Assembly (NCBI GenBank): GCA_030549495.1
Contig: JAUIRK010000060.1
Coordinates: forward strand, 56,323-120,322
DNA length: 64,000 nucleotides
Origin: Nectonema munidae
Taxonomy: Eukaryota > Nematomorpha > Nectonematoida > Nectonematidae
Reading direction: 5' to 3'
The notes under the pieces were generated by a model, which saw only the letters and a list, made by a program, of their open reading frames with translations, searched no databases and was not told where the DNA came from. Shown one piece after another: positions 62,490 through 64,000 of this stretch (its first letter is position 1; each line of letters begins with the position of its first letter). Made by a program: the position numbers and the translations under genes.

Positions 62490-62521
62490 CCCTAACCCCT
62501 TAACCTCTAACCCTAACCCTT
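62490..62521. repeat. short interstitial telomere-like run
   Basis: CCCTAACCCCTTAACCTCTA then ACCCTAACCCTT: about five imperfect CCCTAA/CCTAA units. Arthropod telomeres are usually CCTAA and this is a mixture, so it may be chance. Confidence 0.4.
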
Positions 62522-63540
62522 GACAAAGTCAAAGTTTTAGGATGTTTTTGTAAAAACACCCTCTCTACTTAAGAAAAAGAGTAAGAGCATCAAGTATTCC
62601 CTATTTCAAAATCTCAAGAAAGGAGCGGTTAAGTGATCCGAGAGCTTGGTTGAGTGAAGAAGGAATAAAATAAACGTTACCTTTAGTACATGTCTCGTTA
62701 TGAAATGCGTATTTGCGAATAAGGAAGTGAATGAGATGCCTGGATGAAGACAGTTAACAGTGATGGCCATGTTTCTGCTTGCAAAAAGGTCGGAAAGTGA
62801 TTTTGTTGCTAAAATGATAGCGAGTTTGGACGTGGCATACGCTCTGTAAGATGTGAAGTGATTCCTAAAACACGACTACTGCGTTTACAACGTAGCTTTT
62901 GATTATAAGACTAATTCGGAATGCTCAAGACTGGCCTGTTTCCGGTTTACCAGCAGGCAAAATGTAACATTTTTACTTGTCTAGTTTTGATCTACAAAAT
63001 AAAACTAGAATGAGAAAAATGTGATTTTATTGAAACACAAGAAAGCATTAAAAATTTTTAAATGAGATAAAAACGGATAAAATAATTCATAAAAGAAATT
63101 AGAAATTAGAAGTAATGAATTTTAAAAAGTGTTTCTTATGAAGAGTTTTGCATACATTCAAAATGCTCTTTCGTATATATATTATCAATGAGCAAATTTT
63201 CATCATAAAAAATTGATAAATTCGGAAACAAATTTTGAGGCTACTTCTTCATCTAGTGAGAAGCTAGGAATAATAGGAGGAAGAGCTTAACTTAAAACAG
63301 ATATCCAATCGCCGGGCATATTCCTACTTATGTTTAGATTTTAATTCTTAAGAAAAAAGTTTTAGCCTGTTCTCCGATTATCTCCCAGGCACTTTTGCTA
63401 AGCTAATCTCATTTTATCAGAGGGCATTCTATTTGTCTTTTAATATTTTTACAAACTTTTTCCATAATTCCTAATTAATGATGTCAGAATTTGATATTTC
63501 ATTCGAATCATAGAAGGTTCGCATTACAGATCGTCAAGTG

Positions 63541-63670
63541 TTAAGTTAAGTTAAGTTGTTTGTGACGTTCGCACCCATCCTTTCGGATATCGTGGCCCGC
63601 CCGGAATGCTAAGTCCAGGTCTACCTGGCCTTTCCATCCCACTAAACGCCTACCGGCCCTTGTTACTGCA
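63541..63670. repeat. TTAAG short tandem run and G+C-rich patch of unknown origin
   Basis: Tandem GTTAA units (63541-63558) are followed by about 110 bp that is far richer in G+C than anything nearby (GGCCCGCCCGGAATGC, CTACCTGGCCTTTCC, CCTACCGGCCC). No reading frame or known element is recognised. It resembles the 3' end of some retroposons in composition only. Confidence 0.4.
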
Positions 63671-64000
63671 TAGCTATACCTTGTTATATATATATTATTT
63701 TACAAGAATTTATGTTACAAATATATAAATACAGCTGAGTGAACGATACAATCCTAGAAACAAACCTAATGTCTAGTGATAGCTTGATTACTAACCACGT
63801 ATAATCAGGTCGCCAGAACACTACCTAACCGTAAAAACCTTTGAATTCTTCAGAGGAAGAAAACCAGGATAAAAAACCGGCACGACGGAATGTAGCTTGT
63901 TCCTAAATAAAAGAATACGATTATAAAAGGTATATGCTACAAAAATAGAAGCGTTAGAAGGCATGCAATATCTTATATATTATTACTAAATGATATTTGA

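Larger units (their letters stand above)
60090..64000. other. gene-poor right end of the window
   Basis: No supported gene. At 60304-60375 a 24-codon frame (MKYEDSYLKFRFTAL) resembles the start of a BED-type hAT transposase, but nothing follows. A lone hAT-like end, a telomere-like run and a G+C-rich patch are listed separately. Confidence 0.45.

Noticed and set aside
63710-63745. TATA box near the right end (ATATAAATACAGC)
   Set aside because: There is no coding sequence after it within the window, and TA-rich words are common here.

Overview
The window is strongly AT-rich eukaryotic nuclear DNA. It has no operons or ribosome-binding sites. Most of it is a dense, layered deposit of decayed transposons. 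The mix (many hAT elements, pogo-, MULE-, Helitron-, piggyBac- and Tc1/IS630-like pieces, four Jockey/CR1-type LINEs) and the few host-like genes (a DC-STAMP/DCST-family gene, ZP-domain exons) fit an invertebrate, most likely an arthropod. A TE-rich crustacean such as a parasitic copepod is my guess; nothing in the window proves it.

Layout. 1-950: no gene seen. 951-5545: an old BED-finger hAT split by a second hAT (2154-4938) with a perfect 8-bp target duplication. 6370-8461: LINE endonuclease and pogo-like fragments. 9408-10390: a 42-bp minisatellite, a hAT MITE and a GA-rich tract. 10427-14487: a minus-strand hAT carrying an insertion that itself carries a 100-bp MITE, plus a separate hairpin. 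14586-17400: possible gene fragments and a 25-bp perfect inverted repeat. 17440-20280: a LINE. 21344-21510 and 24710-25166 (minus): exons of ZP-domain gene(s). 22992-23464: a short non-autonomous hAT. 25210-25539: a MITE, then a (GAT)n array of about 354 units (25577-26638). 27364-27856: two MITEs. 29838-31075: a MULE. 31640-35495: a LINE with both ORF remnants. 35530-40900: mostly empty. 40980-44031 (minus): a degenerate multi-copy C2H2 protein family. 45301-47799: the only long intact reading frame, an 832-residue DCST-like protein, with CCAAT and TATA elements upstream. 48660-50718: Helitron and piggyBac fragments. 51390-52735: two partial copies of the DCST-like gene in swapped order (C-terminal piece first). 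53184-53396 (minus): a short ORF with a signal peptide. 53430-55180: an A/C-rich LINE. 55650-55898 (minus): a possible terminal exon. 56972-60081: a GTF2IRD2-like hAT inside another hAT end, with a third hAT inside it. 60092-64000: almost nothing recognisable.

The biologically live part is probably the DCST-like gene and the ZP exons. DCST proteins (sneaky in flies, SPE-42/SPE-49 in nematodes, DCST1/2 in vertebrates) are multi-pass sperm membrane proteins needed at fertilisation. ZP domains build extracellular coats and cuticle. I see no sequence evidence that the two act together. The most unusual observations are the intronless DCST-like gene with its permuted partial duplicates, the three-level transposon nests dated by intact target duplications, and the almost perfect kilobase GAT array just upstream of a ZP gene start. 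I found no LTR retrotransposon, retrovirus, Polinton, CRISPR array or rRNA gene.
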